DNA of 29,935 nt from Rhizophagus sp. LPA8_4_AMF (Eukaryota > Glomeromycota > Glomeromycetes > Glomerales > Glomeraceae), in contig JADRCO010000604.1 in the NCBI GenBank assembly GCA_021464525.1, positions 1 through 29,935 on the forward strand, in the 5' to 3' direction. The notes under the pieces were generated by a model. That model saw only the letters and a program-made list of their open reading frames with translations, was not told where the DNA came from and ran no database searches. Both the position numbers and the translations under genes were made by a program. This document shows positions 1 through 10,080 of this stretch, in pieces; position 1 is the first letter of the stretch; the number at the start of each line of letters is the position of its first letter.

Positions 1-816
1 TGTAAGTTGATTATAATTTTGTTGTAAATATTTTCTTAAATCCATATCCATTTTTAACATTACAAGCATGTAATTTCCACTTAATAAATTTTGTGTTAAA
101 CCATGACATCGGACAATTTCTGCCCACTTATTGTTTATAGTTAAATGTGATTTAGCCTATAAAAATTTAAAATTTTATTATCAATACAAAATTGGTTAAT
201 TTTATGAACAACATAGAATACAAACCTCTTCAAACCAACTTTGATTTGCACTTTCAACATTTTCTAATCCTTTAAGTATTACTTTAAGGGGTTTAGTTCT
301 TTTTAATTGCTGATTTTCAGAATTCCATTCATCATACCTTCCAACAATCCAATCTGCTGTATAAATTTCAGAAAATCCACCTTTTGTTAAATATTTAATA
401 TTTTCTAAATTGCTATACGGGATCCATTCGACTACCATATTTGGCATAAGTGATTCCAATTGACATTTCTGTATTAAATTATCAATATCATTATTTCCGG
501 ATGTCCAATTTTTAAAATTTGCTTTTAAATAATTTCGAACACAATATTCACAATATAATGTAGCTAAACATTCTTGAATACAATATTCACAAATTCTTTT
601 TGTTCTCGAATTATTAATAATTTTATTTCGGTCATAAGTTTTAGTTATATATTTTATTGCAAAAGTTTTTTCATCATCTGTAAGAAGTTTATCAGTAAGA
701 ATAAATTGTTTTTGAAATTCATGTTGTTTGTGCATGTCAGTATGAATATTATAATCAATTAACGAATATGTTCTATGAGCTGTTGCATAAACTAATTCAT
801 ATCGGATGGTCGACAT
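1..816 (-). CDS. Protein kinase-like protein with N-terminal Cys motif (5' part, continues off left edge)
   Basis: Two exons are visible: exon 1 at 226-816 and exon 2 from 156 to the left edge. The intron at 157-225 is phase 0 with GTTTGT...ATAG borders. Exon 1 starts MSTIRYELVYAT. It has a paired Cys motif, C76-x2-C79, C83, C89-x2-C92, as seen at the N-terminus of many Rhizophagus kinases. A kinase N-lobe follows: glycine loop GGFSEIY (residues 146-152), a VAIK-like lysine K182 in KVILK, then in exon 2 AKSHLTINNKWAEIVRC and MLVMLKMDMDLRKYLQQN, which match the alpha-C to hinge region of that family. The catalytic loop and DFG lie outside the window, so activity cannot be judged. The family is greatly expanded in Glomeromycotina, and substrate and role are unknown. 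The start is set by a near-identical ATG context in the inverted copy at 29900. The longer open frame running to 202 reads into the intron. Confidence 0.85.
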
Positions 817-2015
817 AATGCAATTTTATTATAAAGGTTTGAAAGGAAATTTTTTGTATTTTATTATTAAAATAAATACAAATATAAATTGGAAAAATGA
901 AAAAAATTTAATTTTCAAAACTCCGGAAACAAAATTAATAGTGTAACATAAATTTAATTTTAGTATGATCTGAATGTTATGTAACAATTACACAAATAAG
1001 TTTAAAATAAACACAATAAACTATATTTAGACATGCCAAACAGTTAATCATTACTATATTAAGTAAATACTGTTACTAAAAATAAAGATACATTATAGAA
1101 TTCTAAGTGGAAAGTTATAAATATAATTTCTTTTAATTTGACGAAAGAATAAAAGTATGAAAAATATTGATGAAAGTAATGATTATAATATTGTGTTACT
1201 TCGGATTATGATTTTTTTTACACACTGAAATTTTTCTTGTAAAATCAGTAAACAAATAGTACTTTCAACAGGCTATTTATTAAAAGTATTTAAATTTTTT
1301 ATAATGACGCTGGGGAAAAGGTTATTAAATTTGTCATCACAAATTGCTGAAAAAACCCATGCGAAAGAAAATTATTTCGAAAAAAAAATTTGGCTGATGC
1401 AATTAACTTTTACTCATGCAAAGGTGACTATTTTTGTACCACGCTTTAAATTAATGATGTAAATTTTTATTATTCGGGAATAACCTCAATAAAATAGGAC
1501 GCTGGGGAAAATGGTATTAAATTTGTCATCACAAATTGCTGAAAAAAACTCATGCGAAAGAAAATTATTTCGAAAAAAATAATTTGACTGATGCAATTAA
1601 CTATTACTACTCATGCAAAGGTAACACGAAAGACTATTTTTGTACCACACTTAAATTAATGATGTAAATTACTATTATTCGGGAACAACCTCAATAAAAT
1701 ATTTCTAAAATAAGAACCGTTAAATATACTACTTCCCATTTCCCACGCGATACATAAAAAATTTTTCTTATAAAATTTATTAAAAGACCATTCAAAAAAT
1801 GTTTTTCGAAAAATGTAAAGCCAAATTTCAATGCCACATTTCCATATTGGGTTCCTATACCGTTCGAAGATATTTTATTAAATTGAACGAAAAGGTAATT
1901 TATCTTTTTGACAATCATTTTTTTTTTTTATAATTTATAAATAATACAATAATTGATATAATTGAAAGATATTATCAATACTGGCGAGAAAATATAATTA
2001 AAATTGTTTATTAAC
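817..2015. repeat. Left arm of an inverted duplication (upstream region of the kinase-like gene)
   Basis: The reverse complement of this stretch aligns nearly end to end with about 28740-29899. Matching blocks include the 13-18 bp before each ATG, AATTGTTACATAAC followed by GTTCAGATCATACTAA-like sequence, a TATCTTCGAACGGTATAGGA block (near 1857-1876 on this side) and a TTATTGAGGTTGTTCC block. The duplication also includes the start of the kinase reading frame, so the arm extends to the left edge. The inner border near 2015 is gradual rather than sharp. Small open frames inside it do not survive the alignment, because one indel between the arms is 19 bp, so I read the arm as non-coding upstream DNA. 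Confidence 0.85.
1306..1698. repeat. Two-copy tandem repeat of a 192-bp unit inside the left arm
   Basis: Unit 1 is 1306-1497 and unit 2 is 1498-1698. Both begin GACGCTGGGGAAAA, continue with a TTTGTCATCACAAATTGCTG block, and end in ATTCGGGAA followed by AACCTCAATAAAAT. The right arm holds a single copy (about 29085-29275). The units differ at scattered positions and by small indels, so the duplication is not very recent. Confidence 0.85.
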
Positions 2016-3305
2016 AAATTTCATTATTATTTCCATTTGCTAATTAATTATTTAGCAGGCACTATTACGTAGTTATCCAAAATGCCACTCTTAAATTGTT
2101 ACTCAATCATCGTATGCTTGCGAGTCTAAGTTAAAAAAAGGAAGGAAAGATTATAAAAAAATAATTGAAAGTATATAAAATGTCTTAACAAAATTACTTC
2201 GGAACCGTTAAAATAAAAATTATTGTACATAACTTTTTGATCTTTTTGACCAAAAATCATAAGACAAATACAATAGACACATAATAATAATTTCAATACA
2301 AACAATACAAAAATCAATGTACAGAATTGGGAAAAAGTCCTGTAAATAAACCTACTCATATACTCACCAATAGCAAAAAATCAAAATATAAAAAATTGCG
2401 GTCAAACGAATAAGACAATATAATTCATCTACATCACAACTTTACAATAAATTTCGAATTTCATTATAAATTTAGTTAATTGATTGTATAACTGATAAAG
2501 AAAGATACAGTATGTACTTTCATAAAAGGAAACTTTGCCAAAGAATAGATTTTCCTATTATTGATAATTGTCATACCATTTGTTTTACAATCAAATTTCT
2601 TTATTTTAAAACTCTACCGAGATTTTTATTATCCTACAATGATTTTTCTGTGTTTCATAAATAAAAGGCTGAGATTCAACAATTATTAAGGGTATAACAC
2701 TGTATACACCGGATTTTTTCATATTAACCTAAATATTGTAATAAACGGGCTTGCTAAAAAATTTGATCGACATTGCATGATGGCGTCCAAAACAAACTTC
2801 ACAACAAACACTAAAGAGGAAAGATCCGCCAATAACATATAAATAGATTCGCCAACAGCATAAATAGATCCGCCAATATAACATATTGGTAAAAACCATT
2901 TTGTCGGACTTAAAACGTCGGACTTAAAACGACAGATCTAAAATCATTATTAGTACATACATTTAAGGATAATCTTTTACCCCATGTATCATAACATGAT
3001 TATAATGAGAACAATTATTAGAACAGTATATACGCAAATTCAAATCGATTTTTTTATTATCTGTTATTATCAAAACAACAACAATTTATAAAATCTTGTT
3101 AAAATCATTTGTTGAATTTTTTATAAATTAAACTTTTAGAACCGAAAAAAATCATGCTACAGAAAATAACAAAATACCAAAAAAAAAAAAATAATTAAAT
3201 AAAATAGAATAAATATTCTAGTTATTCTAATTTTTTCTTTATTATACGAAAAATCTAAATAATCATAAAACTTTTTTTTTATTTATTAAAAACCAAAGTT
3301 ACAAT
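2016..3305. other. Intergenic AT-rich stretch upstream of the channel-like gene
   Basis: I see no gene. An open frame on the minus strand at 2126-2359 has low-complexity, hydrophobic composition and no recognisable domain. The stretch contains the short tandem motifs at 2822-2945 (listed separately). It ends with long T and A tracts just before the ATG at 3306, typical of promoters in AT-rich fungal genomes. Confidence 0.5.
2822..2945 (+). repeat. Two adjacent short tandem-motif clusters upstream of the channel-like gene
   Basis: Cluster 1 (2822-2889) has three copies of AGATCCGCCAATA or AGATTCGCCAACA separated by AT-rich linkers containing ATAAAT or ACATA. Cluster 2 (2903-2945) has two perfect 14-bp copies of GTCGGACTTAAAAC plus a degenerate third. 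They lie 360-480 bp before the ATG at 3306. They could be binding-site arrays or simple minisatellites; the sequence alone does not decide. Confidence 0.55.
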
Positions 3306-4508
3306 ATGGATGACTCTCTCGATTCTGGTTACTTTGTTGATCATGATTGGCTTGAGACTTTCAATGGTAAAATCGGTGTGTTCGCCGTAATGGTAGCCAT
3401 AATTTTTATAGTCATTATAATTCTTACATTCATTGTAAGAATCTTTCAATATCCCCAATTCCGTCAACAATTTATCAATTATTTCATTGATGACAATACT
3501 CGGAGCGTTCCTACAAGAATACTTAAAATAATTATGTTCTTACTTCTGACTGTCGGTTTTGTAGCAGTCACTTCATACAATGTTCGTAAAATGATATATT
3601 ATCCTCCAAAGTTATCTATGACATTGGAAGAAAATAAATCTTTTCCATCTATGCTTTTTTGCCTCAACACTCAAAATCCTGGTGCTAACCTCGAAATTGT
3701 AACTGCAAAATATTATGCCAGTTACGATACTTATGTCAGGAAAAATACTACTGCCCCACTCATTGATTTAATCAAATCACGAGTTTTTACTACTATTTCA
3801 GGAGAAAATGGTGATTGTAAATTTTTTAATGGTACATTGTTCCCATCATTTTTGAAGCAGGAGGTTAATGCTGCAGGGGTTTTTGTTCTAGTTTTTAAAT
3901 CTTCCGATGTCATATTTTTCATGGGTAACACCAACAATGATATAGACTGGTCACGCTTCATTCCTCAAGGGAACAAATTTAGCTATGTAGATGTTCTAGT
4001 ATTAAAAAATATGACTATGTTTCAATATACAGAGACACGCACACAAATTTTAAATGGAACCACATATCGAAGTTTCCAGATGGTTTTTAAGGGTCATGTT
4101 GACTCCACCGTCAAAGATGAAAATTTGGTTGGAATCATAATCTCCTCACCGACACACATCATGACACAGGTTCTAAAGCCATCTCTTACACTAATTGAAC
4201 TTTTCAGTAATATCGGTGGTTACCTTAGCATCTGGGGAGTTTTCGTCTTTCTCTTTGGTCGTGGCAAGATGGACCCATTCGGGTTTGTCTCACGTTTTAT
4301 ATTCATAGAACATGATAGAGCTAAACTTCTTAAAGAATTGGGGAAAATGAAAGATGATAGAAGTGTAAAATTAAATATCTCGGAAAAAGAGGAAAAATTT
4401 ACTGAAATGAGTAATCTCAACAATCAAACTGAATTAAAAAATCTACTTGCGAAATACTATGTCTACATGGATTTCTACGAACATGCTGTCAAGACACTTG
4501 ACGTGTAA
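3306..4508 (+). CDS. Three-pass membrane protein, DEG/ENaC (ASC)-like
   Basis: A 400-residue protein from a single exon; I find no family member by name. Predicted membrane segments are residues 24-46, 72-90 and about 299-318. Between the last two lies a loop of about 200 residues with four N-glycosylation sequons (N147, N175, N235, N250), so it is probably extracytoplasmic. Just after the second segment comes SFPSMLFCLN (112-121), which resembles the FPAVTICNLN hallmark after TM1 of DEG/ENaC channels. Before and inside the third segment comes ELFSNIGGYLSIWGVFVFLF (298-317), which resembles the LxSDxGGxxGLWxG pre-TM2/TM2 hallmark. Differences from animal members: an extra N-terminal membrane segment, few cysteines in the loop (C119, C171), and Gly-x-Ser selectivity residues that do not align cleanly. 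The C-terminal tail of about 75 residues is charged. The gene call is firm. The channel assignment is inference; a fungus-specific membrane family of unknown function is the alternative. Confidence 0.8.
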   Translation: MDDSLDSGYFVDHDWLETFNGKIGVFAVMVAIIFIVIIILTFIVRIFQYPQFRQQFINYFIDDNTRSVPTRILKIIMFLLLTVGFVAVTSYNVRKMIYYPPKLSMTLEENKSFPSMLFCLNTQNPGANLEIVTAKYYASYDTYVRKNTTAPLIDLIKSRVFTTISGENGDCKFFNGTLFPSFLKQEVNAAGVFVLVFKSSDVIFFMGNTNNDIDWSRFIPQGNKFSYVDVLVLKNMTMFQYTETRTQILNGTTYRSFQMVFKGHVDSTVKDENLVGIIISSPTHIMTQVLKPSLTLIELFSNIGGYLSIWGVFVFLFGRGKMDPFGFVSRFIFIEHDRAKLLKELGKMKDDRSVKLNISEKEEKFTEMSNLNNQTELKNLLAKYYVYMDFYEHAVKTLDV

Positions 4509-4821
4509 TTAATTAGAAAATACTAATATAGTAAAGATATATAATGTATATAATATTATTTATTAACTAAAAAAAAAAATCACTTAGATATATCAAATTT
4601 TTGTAACACTTGTAAAAAGTTAAAAAAGTTATTAAAAGTTAAAATTAAAATAATGTGACAAGATTTAAATGTTTAACTGTTTAAGTCCGTTTATCTCTTA
4701 GATGCTTCTGATCAACTGATGTATTTTCTTATCGAGATTCGAGAAATGATTAATTGTTTGTGTACCCATTTCTGTAATTTAAACTGGGCGGCAACCTGCG
4801 TCCGGAGTTAAATACTTATCT
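4509..4821. other. 3' flank of the channel-like gene, no gene seen
   Basis: AT-rich DNA with A-runs directly after the stop codon at 4506-4508. AATAAA-like hexamers are too common at this base composition to assign a polyadenylation site. Nothing else is supported. Confidence 0.4.
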
Positions 4822-5215
4822 TCAAGCTTCAATTTTATCAATAAATTCGTAAATGTTAAAATTAGAATTAAAGTCGCTATCCGAATTACCACCAAAACCG
4901 CTACCTGAACTGTTAGAACCGCCACTAGAACCACCATCAGGAAGGATCATCAGAACCAACAAAATCTCCATTTAATAACATTTAATAAATTTGTCTATTT
5001 GTTTTCGATTTACTAATTCTTTAATTATTTTCGATACTTAATTGTGCGTGAATTCATAAATTAATTAATGGGCGTTTGGAAAGTTTTATCCAAACATTTT
5101 CCACATCATTTCAAGTTCATCGATCCATCAGATTTCATTCTCTGTGCTATCTCCATTATCTGAGTTTAAAATATTATCTGGATCTATAGTTTATTTGGTA
5201 TCATTATGACTTTTC
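4822..5215 (-). pseudogene. Remnant of a Gly/Ser-rich, acidic protein tail (host gene fragment)
   Basis: On the minus strand, 4822-4971 is an open frame of 49 codons: a short hydrophobic start, then a Gly/Ser/Asn-rich stretch with SSGSGFGGNSDSDFN, ending NIYEFIDKIEA and a stop. Upstream on the same strand (about 5080-5215) reads DPDNILNSDNGDSTENEI and WIDELEMMWKMFG, interrupted by stops. Composition and order suggest the 3' part of a former acidic-tailed protein. I do not recognise the family. The 49-codon frame alone could instead be a small gene, but its N-terminus appears only by frame change relative to the upstream fragment, which favours a remnant. Confidence 0.35.
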
Positions 5216-6480
5216 TTTTTTTTGCTATAGTTCGTCAATGTTATATTCGTTTCATGTGAAACCGATTTTTTTTTTTTTAAAAAAAAAAAAAATCATATCG
5301 AATCATTATTAATACATTTTATAGGTCAGCTTACGTTATAGAATTTCGGCATAATACTGGCCAAGATAACTCTATCTTAATAAATATCTAAATTCCATGT
5401 TAATATCTATCTATCAAACAATGTTATAAATTTATTGGATGATTTGAATGTAACGTAATAAAATAATCATAAGTAATTTATCAAAATGATAATTATGAAA
5501 ATTGATTGACTCTTTTTTATTCATTGATGACGATTATTACTGAACCTGTTAAGGAAATGACAAATATAAAAATTCCAGTAAATCAGCTATGATTAATTAC
5601 TGTATCAGTATGAATACAATAATTACTATATTACACTTTTTGGAATTGATTTTCCTCTACAAAAGATTCATTTATTTATGTATTTTACAAAAATTCGACC
5701 ATTTATTTAATCGATATGATATTATTTATTAATATTCCTAAAATTTATGTAAGTACGGTAAATTGTTCTTACTAGATGTGCGTGAAAATCTGCAATCAAC
5801 AAATAAAACTTGTAATTGTTAAAATTTTTGATATAAAATAATTTTCCATAAGTTATCATGGTGTAATAAAAAAGAGCAAATAATAAGTTGGATTAATAAA
5901 AATATCAAACATATTGCTTCAAAACTATGTTATGGCTGACGAAGATTAAGATTTTAATTACTAAACATAAAGAACTTGAAAATAATGTAATATTTAGCCC
6001 AATTAAATGATTTTGTAACATAATAAATAAGAACAGTCATAACGAAAAGGATTTGTATCACCTTTACTTTTTAATCTCATAATAGTCATATTGATGAGAC
6101 GCTCTATAAACTAATGTATGATCCATTTAGAATAATTTCAACATAACAATGGGTCAGACTGACAAAAATAAGGTCCTTTGCTAAATATATATAATATATT
6201 TGCATTACTTATTAGTGTTGAACAATTTTGAGTATCATATTACTTAATATTTTATATCAATGTGTCAATTCCATTTTTTTTATATTTAATACACAAATGT
6301 ATTATTGATTCTTTTAACTTTATTATTTTACTTTTCATTCAAACTATTAACTTATTTTTGATTATAAGCCTTGCATAATCTTTGCTATGCCAATTACTGG
6401 AAAAGATCATATACACAATGGTGAATTGATACATGGGATCAATTTTTCTTTAAACAATTTCCAAACGAATCAAAACAAAC
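4972..6480. other. Gene-poor AT-rich stretch
   Basis: Apart from the remnant reaching 5215, no coding sequence of note is seen in either direction. It contains a near-perfect T13A14 palindrome at 5266-5292 flanked by GA/TC. The rest is unstructured AT-rich sequence. Confidence 0.4.
5266..5292. repeat. T13A14 palindromic homopolymer junction
   Basis: A run of 13 T is followed directly by 14 A, with GA before and TC after, giving a self-complementary stretch of about 31 bp. It is one of seven such TnAn junctions in the window; see the finding on them. Confidence 0.8.
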
Positions 6481-8085
6481 ATCACATTCTGCATTAGGAC
6501 TTGAACAACTAGAAACTTTAATCAATAACTTAGAACCAAAAACAAGAAAGATGCCAACTAAAGGTTAGTATTTTTAAAATATTAACGAGCCATGGTGAAA
6601 GTGCTACAACCTATTCTGCGGGTATAGGGAAGAAGAGCGTCTAGCCAGAATGAGTTTACTCATCCGCTGAGGCGTGCATAACTAGCTATGGGATTTCTTT
6701 GATTAAGGTCTGCTAATTCTGGAGGAGGAATTGGCTATGTACCTTCCTTATGTTAAGGAATCTTACTCATAATTTCTTGCATGTTATTTCAGAAATCTGG
6801 AAGAGAAAGTAGTGAAGAAAAGGAAAATAAGATTGTTGCTCCTGTTAAAAGAAAAGCTATTGAAAAAGAAAAATTTAGTAAGAAATCAAAAAAAATTATT
6901 GAAAATAATGAAAAAGAAAAAGAACAACTTGAAGCTGATGAAGAAAGTTCCATGGTTTCTACTTCAATATCTACTAGCCTTGCTTCACCTCAAGCATTCA
7001 AATATTCATCAATTAGTAGTAAGTGAATTATGATGATTTATTTTATCTATTATATTTGCTAATATTATCAATTATTTTATGATTTATATTTTTGTTTTTT
7101 CATAAATTTTTAGAGATTTGTTTATCAGAAATTGTCCAAAATACCATACCAAATCTGGTATATCTAGATTCATGTGATAAATCAAAATCAACTATTGAAT
7201 CAACAGAACAACGCTTTCCTGATGAAATTACAAATTGGTTGGATTTTAAGCAATAAGTTCAAAAATGGCAACCAGAATCAGATAAAAACTATTATAAACC
7301 CATACTTAGGTCACGTAATATCACTTGTGAGAAAGATATATGGTCAGCAACAGATGCAAATATCTTTGATACATTAACATCACTAGAACAACCTATTTAT
7401 TTTTTGGATGGACGCGCTTTAAAAAATATTGATGGAGAACCAGATTTTGTCATAGTTGATAATAATATTAAATTACTCATACCTTGGGAATCCAAAACTA
7501 AATGGGTTCTAAAGGTGCTTTCAGATCAAAACATTGTTACACTCTATAATAAGGAAAAAGAAGTTCGAGAAGGACCATATGCTTATTCTGGTGATGTTTC
7601 AGTATACCATCCTATAAATCAAATATATGGATACATGTGTGCTAACAAATTAAGGTAAATTTTAAAATTATAAATTGGCAAATATTAAATATACTTTAAT
7701 CAATTTCTAATTTTATTTTATTTTTTTTACAAATTAGATATGGCATTTTGTCAACATATGACCAGACTTGGTTTCTTGAAAGGGGAGTAGTGGGAGAAGA
7801 TCATGGCTGGTTGCATATATTGGAAACTCATCAACAGATCCTACCCTACTTAAATCTGTTGCTTATATAATAGATCTTGCTTCTAAAAATAGGTATGCAC
7901 CTTTCCTTGAAAAACCTATAATGATTGCCGACAATGTTGATGAAGAATCTGACTCTTCTGACAAAGGACAAAAAGGTGACAGTGATTTTAAATATAGGGG
8001 AAATTTATTCCCCCAAAATTCAAATGTTATAACTCGAAAGAAGAATCATCAGGTGCTTAAATTTTCGAACACTAAAAATTTATAG
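6480..8085 (+). pseudogene. Fossil of a Crinkler/REase-like effector-type gene
   Basis: Plus-strand fragments in a consistent order suggest one former gene. A segment ending GLEQLETLINNLEPKTRKMP comes first (about 6500-6565). A Lys/Glu-rich, probably disordered linker follows (6781-7020). Next is a segment with TIPNLVYLDSCDKSKSTIES (about 7130-7200). Then comes a PD-(D/E)XK nuclease-like core with EPDFVIVD and LLIPWESKTKW (7404-7658), continuing with QIYGYMCANKLRYGILSTYD and QTWFLERG (to about 7790), and a C-terminal acidic part (to about 8085). Intron-like GT...AG joints separate several parts. From memory, similar cores occur in Crinkler-type and nuclease-kinase proteins of Rhizophagus; this is inference. 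It appears broken at about two to three places, so it is treated as a fossil. The 6583-6770 stretch is unusually GC-rich and may be a separate insertion or intron. Confidence 0.5.
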
Positions 8086-9139
8086 TATAAATACTTATAA
8101 CTTGGTATTATGTACAGTATAATTATATCTAATATTTTGGATATCAATAAGTCATAATAATTAGAAAATTCTGGTAAAAATTTTAGCATATTTAAAGAAT
8201 TATTTTATTTCGATCGTTGGATAAATTTTACTACAAATATAAAATTACATGTAGGTTGAATTAATATCACGTGTCAAATGAAAAAAATAACCACCCATCA
8301 AAAACTTTTTGGTAACGTGACTTTTGTACTACTAATCTAAAAATAGCAGATATTGGTTCACCTCGAGATATAAAATTAAAAGATAATATCTTTCATAGTT
8401 CTCACTCTCACTTCAACCGTTAGTATTAGTGTATTTTTTCCAGTAATTTCTCCTTAAAATATATATTATTCTTTTTATTATAGTTTAGTTTATTCTATTC
8501 TATTTTCATAATTTTTATTGTATTTTATTTTTGTTGTGAAAATAAAAACCGCGTTTTTAATATATTATACAATATTTATTTGCAACCTATCAAGTTTTAA
8601 ATAAAAATTAAGGGTTTTCTAATTAATACATTATAAAAATTATCTTTTTAATAGTTTATAAATAATACGAAGATTTATTAGATTTATTGTTAAGTTTCTA
8701 AAATAATAAATAATTTATTCACTTGTCTTAATAAAAAACTAACAATAAATTTATAAATTGAAAAGAATTATAAAAAATATTTTAAACAAACTTTTCTTTA
8801 TATTTTTTTTTTATTAAAGACTACAAGTTGTTCTTGTGGTAGTTAAAAAAAATACAATATAATCAACAACTGTCAGTATACAATATTTAGATTAATAAAG
8901 GTTACATGTAATAAAGTGAATAGAATAATTTTCTATTGTTAAACTACATTAATGTGATTTACATTTGCTTTTTTGATGGTGTTATTAGGCATGAATCAGG
9001 TATAGAAATGATTGATCAATGCCTGGAGTGGTGAATATTGACTTCTCATGAAAAATCACTGGACGCAAGCTGTGCATCTCATTAATCTCTTACCTATAAA
9101 TTTCCTAAAGGTGTAGCTACGAAATCATATGCAATCTGT
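8086..9139. other. Intergenic AT-rich stretch, nothing recognised
   Basis: No open frame of coding character on either strand. Long runs of A/T with no internal repeats that I could align. The last 150 bp (8980-9130) are somewhat richer in G+C but have no recognisable feature. Confidence 0.4.
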
Positions 9140-9353
9140 ATTAGTGTTTCGATCCAGATAAGACCTATAATATTTTCACGTGAGATTGTGACTAAAAGAT
9201 TATAAATCTCAGCTCTGAATGGACTATAATTTCGACCAGAATTAAATATTGTTACTTTATAAATTTGAATTAATTCTGGTAATTCTATCCTTAATTAACC
9301 AAACCGGTATCCAGATAAAACTGGATAAAACCTCTACGGATTGAAACACTAAT
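9140..9353. mobile_element. MITE-like element with 16-bp terminal inverted repeats
   Basis: The 214-bp segment begins ATTAGTGTTTCGATCC and ends GGATTGAAACACTAAT, which are inverted repeats with one mismatch. There is no coding capacity. A short internal hairpin, ATCCAG-ATAAAA-CTGGAT, lies near the 3' end. AATCTG occurs on both sides (9133-9138 and 9351-9356), the second overlapping the inverted repeat, so the target duplication is ambiguous and the superfamily cannot be set. The size, inverted termini and lack of genes fit a non-autonomous DNA transposon. Confidence 0.6.
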
Positions 9354-10080
9354 CTGAATTATTAAAGTAGTCTAAAGATACACAAAAGTAGATAGATAAA
9401 AATAGACAACTATATGTTGATTTTTGATAACGAGTACAAGTCTAAACTCAAAAATATAACTATTAATGTATAACAAGATATGAGCTACTAAATAATTTTA
9501 TTGATATGATAAGTAGTTATACATATGTAATTTAAATTACAAACTAAGTATTTTTTGTAAGATAATGTCTATTAAATTAAAAGACATTTGTTAAAAATGA
9601 AAACTACCTACAAATTAAAAATATAGATTGTAAATTTGTTTACATTTAAGTTACTCATTTGCTGTAGTCTATACTAATTATCAAGTAATAAATGAATAAA
9701 TAGAATAACAAAAATTATTAAATTCGAAAGATGTTAATATTAAATTTATTCAGTTGAATACTTTATAATTTATGTAAGTATGTTGCTACAATCATTATAC
9801 AATTGTTACTTATAATTAGATATCATAACCCAGTTAAATTTAGACTAATAAAAACAGGAAATTTTAATACCTAAATAATGTGATATCCATCCAGAATGAA
9901 CCATCAAGATATGTTAGCAAATAATCAAAAAGTCTAATAATACATTCATTTCACTAACAAACCAAAGTATTTATTAAGGAGAAGAAAAGGGTCTATTAAT
10001 AATCAACAACTATCATTGTGAAAGGTGATTTATGAGAAATCATATGCAAAAAGAAGGCCAAACCTTTTGTAAAGGTCATT
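9354..10080. other. Intergenic AT-rich stretch, nothing recognised
   Basis: No coding signal that I can support. A + strand open frame at 10171-10353 in the next block is a shadow of the minus-strand remnant there. Confidence 0.35.

Noticed and set aside
1691-1918. Minus-strand open frame of 75 codons in the left arm
   Set aside because: The matching part of the right arm has indels that are not multiples of three, one of 19 bp, so the frame is not kept; no domain recognised.
2126-2359. Minus-strand open frame of 77 codons with hydrophobic runs
   Set aside because: Composition is what AT-rich DNA gives by chance (Phe/Leu/Tyr-rich); no homology recognised and no splice partner.
6583-6770. 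GC-richer patch considered as a tRNA or tRNA-derived SINE
   Set aside because: No convincing A and B boxes (no GGTTCGAnTCC-like word) and no cloverleaf by eye.
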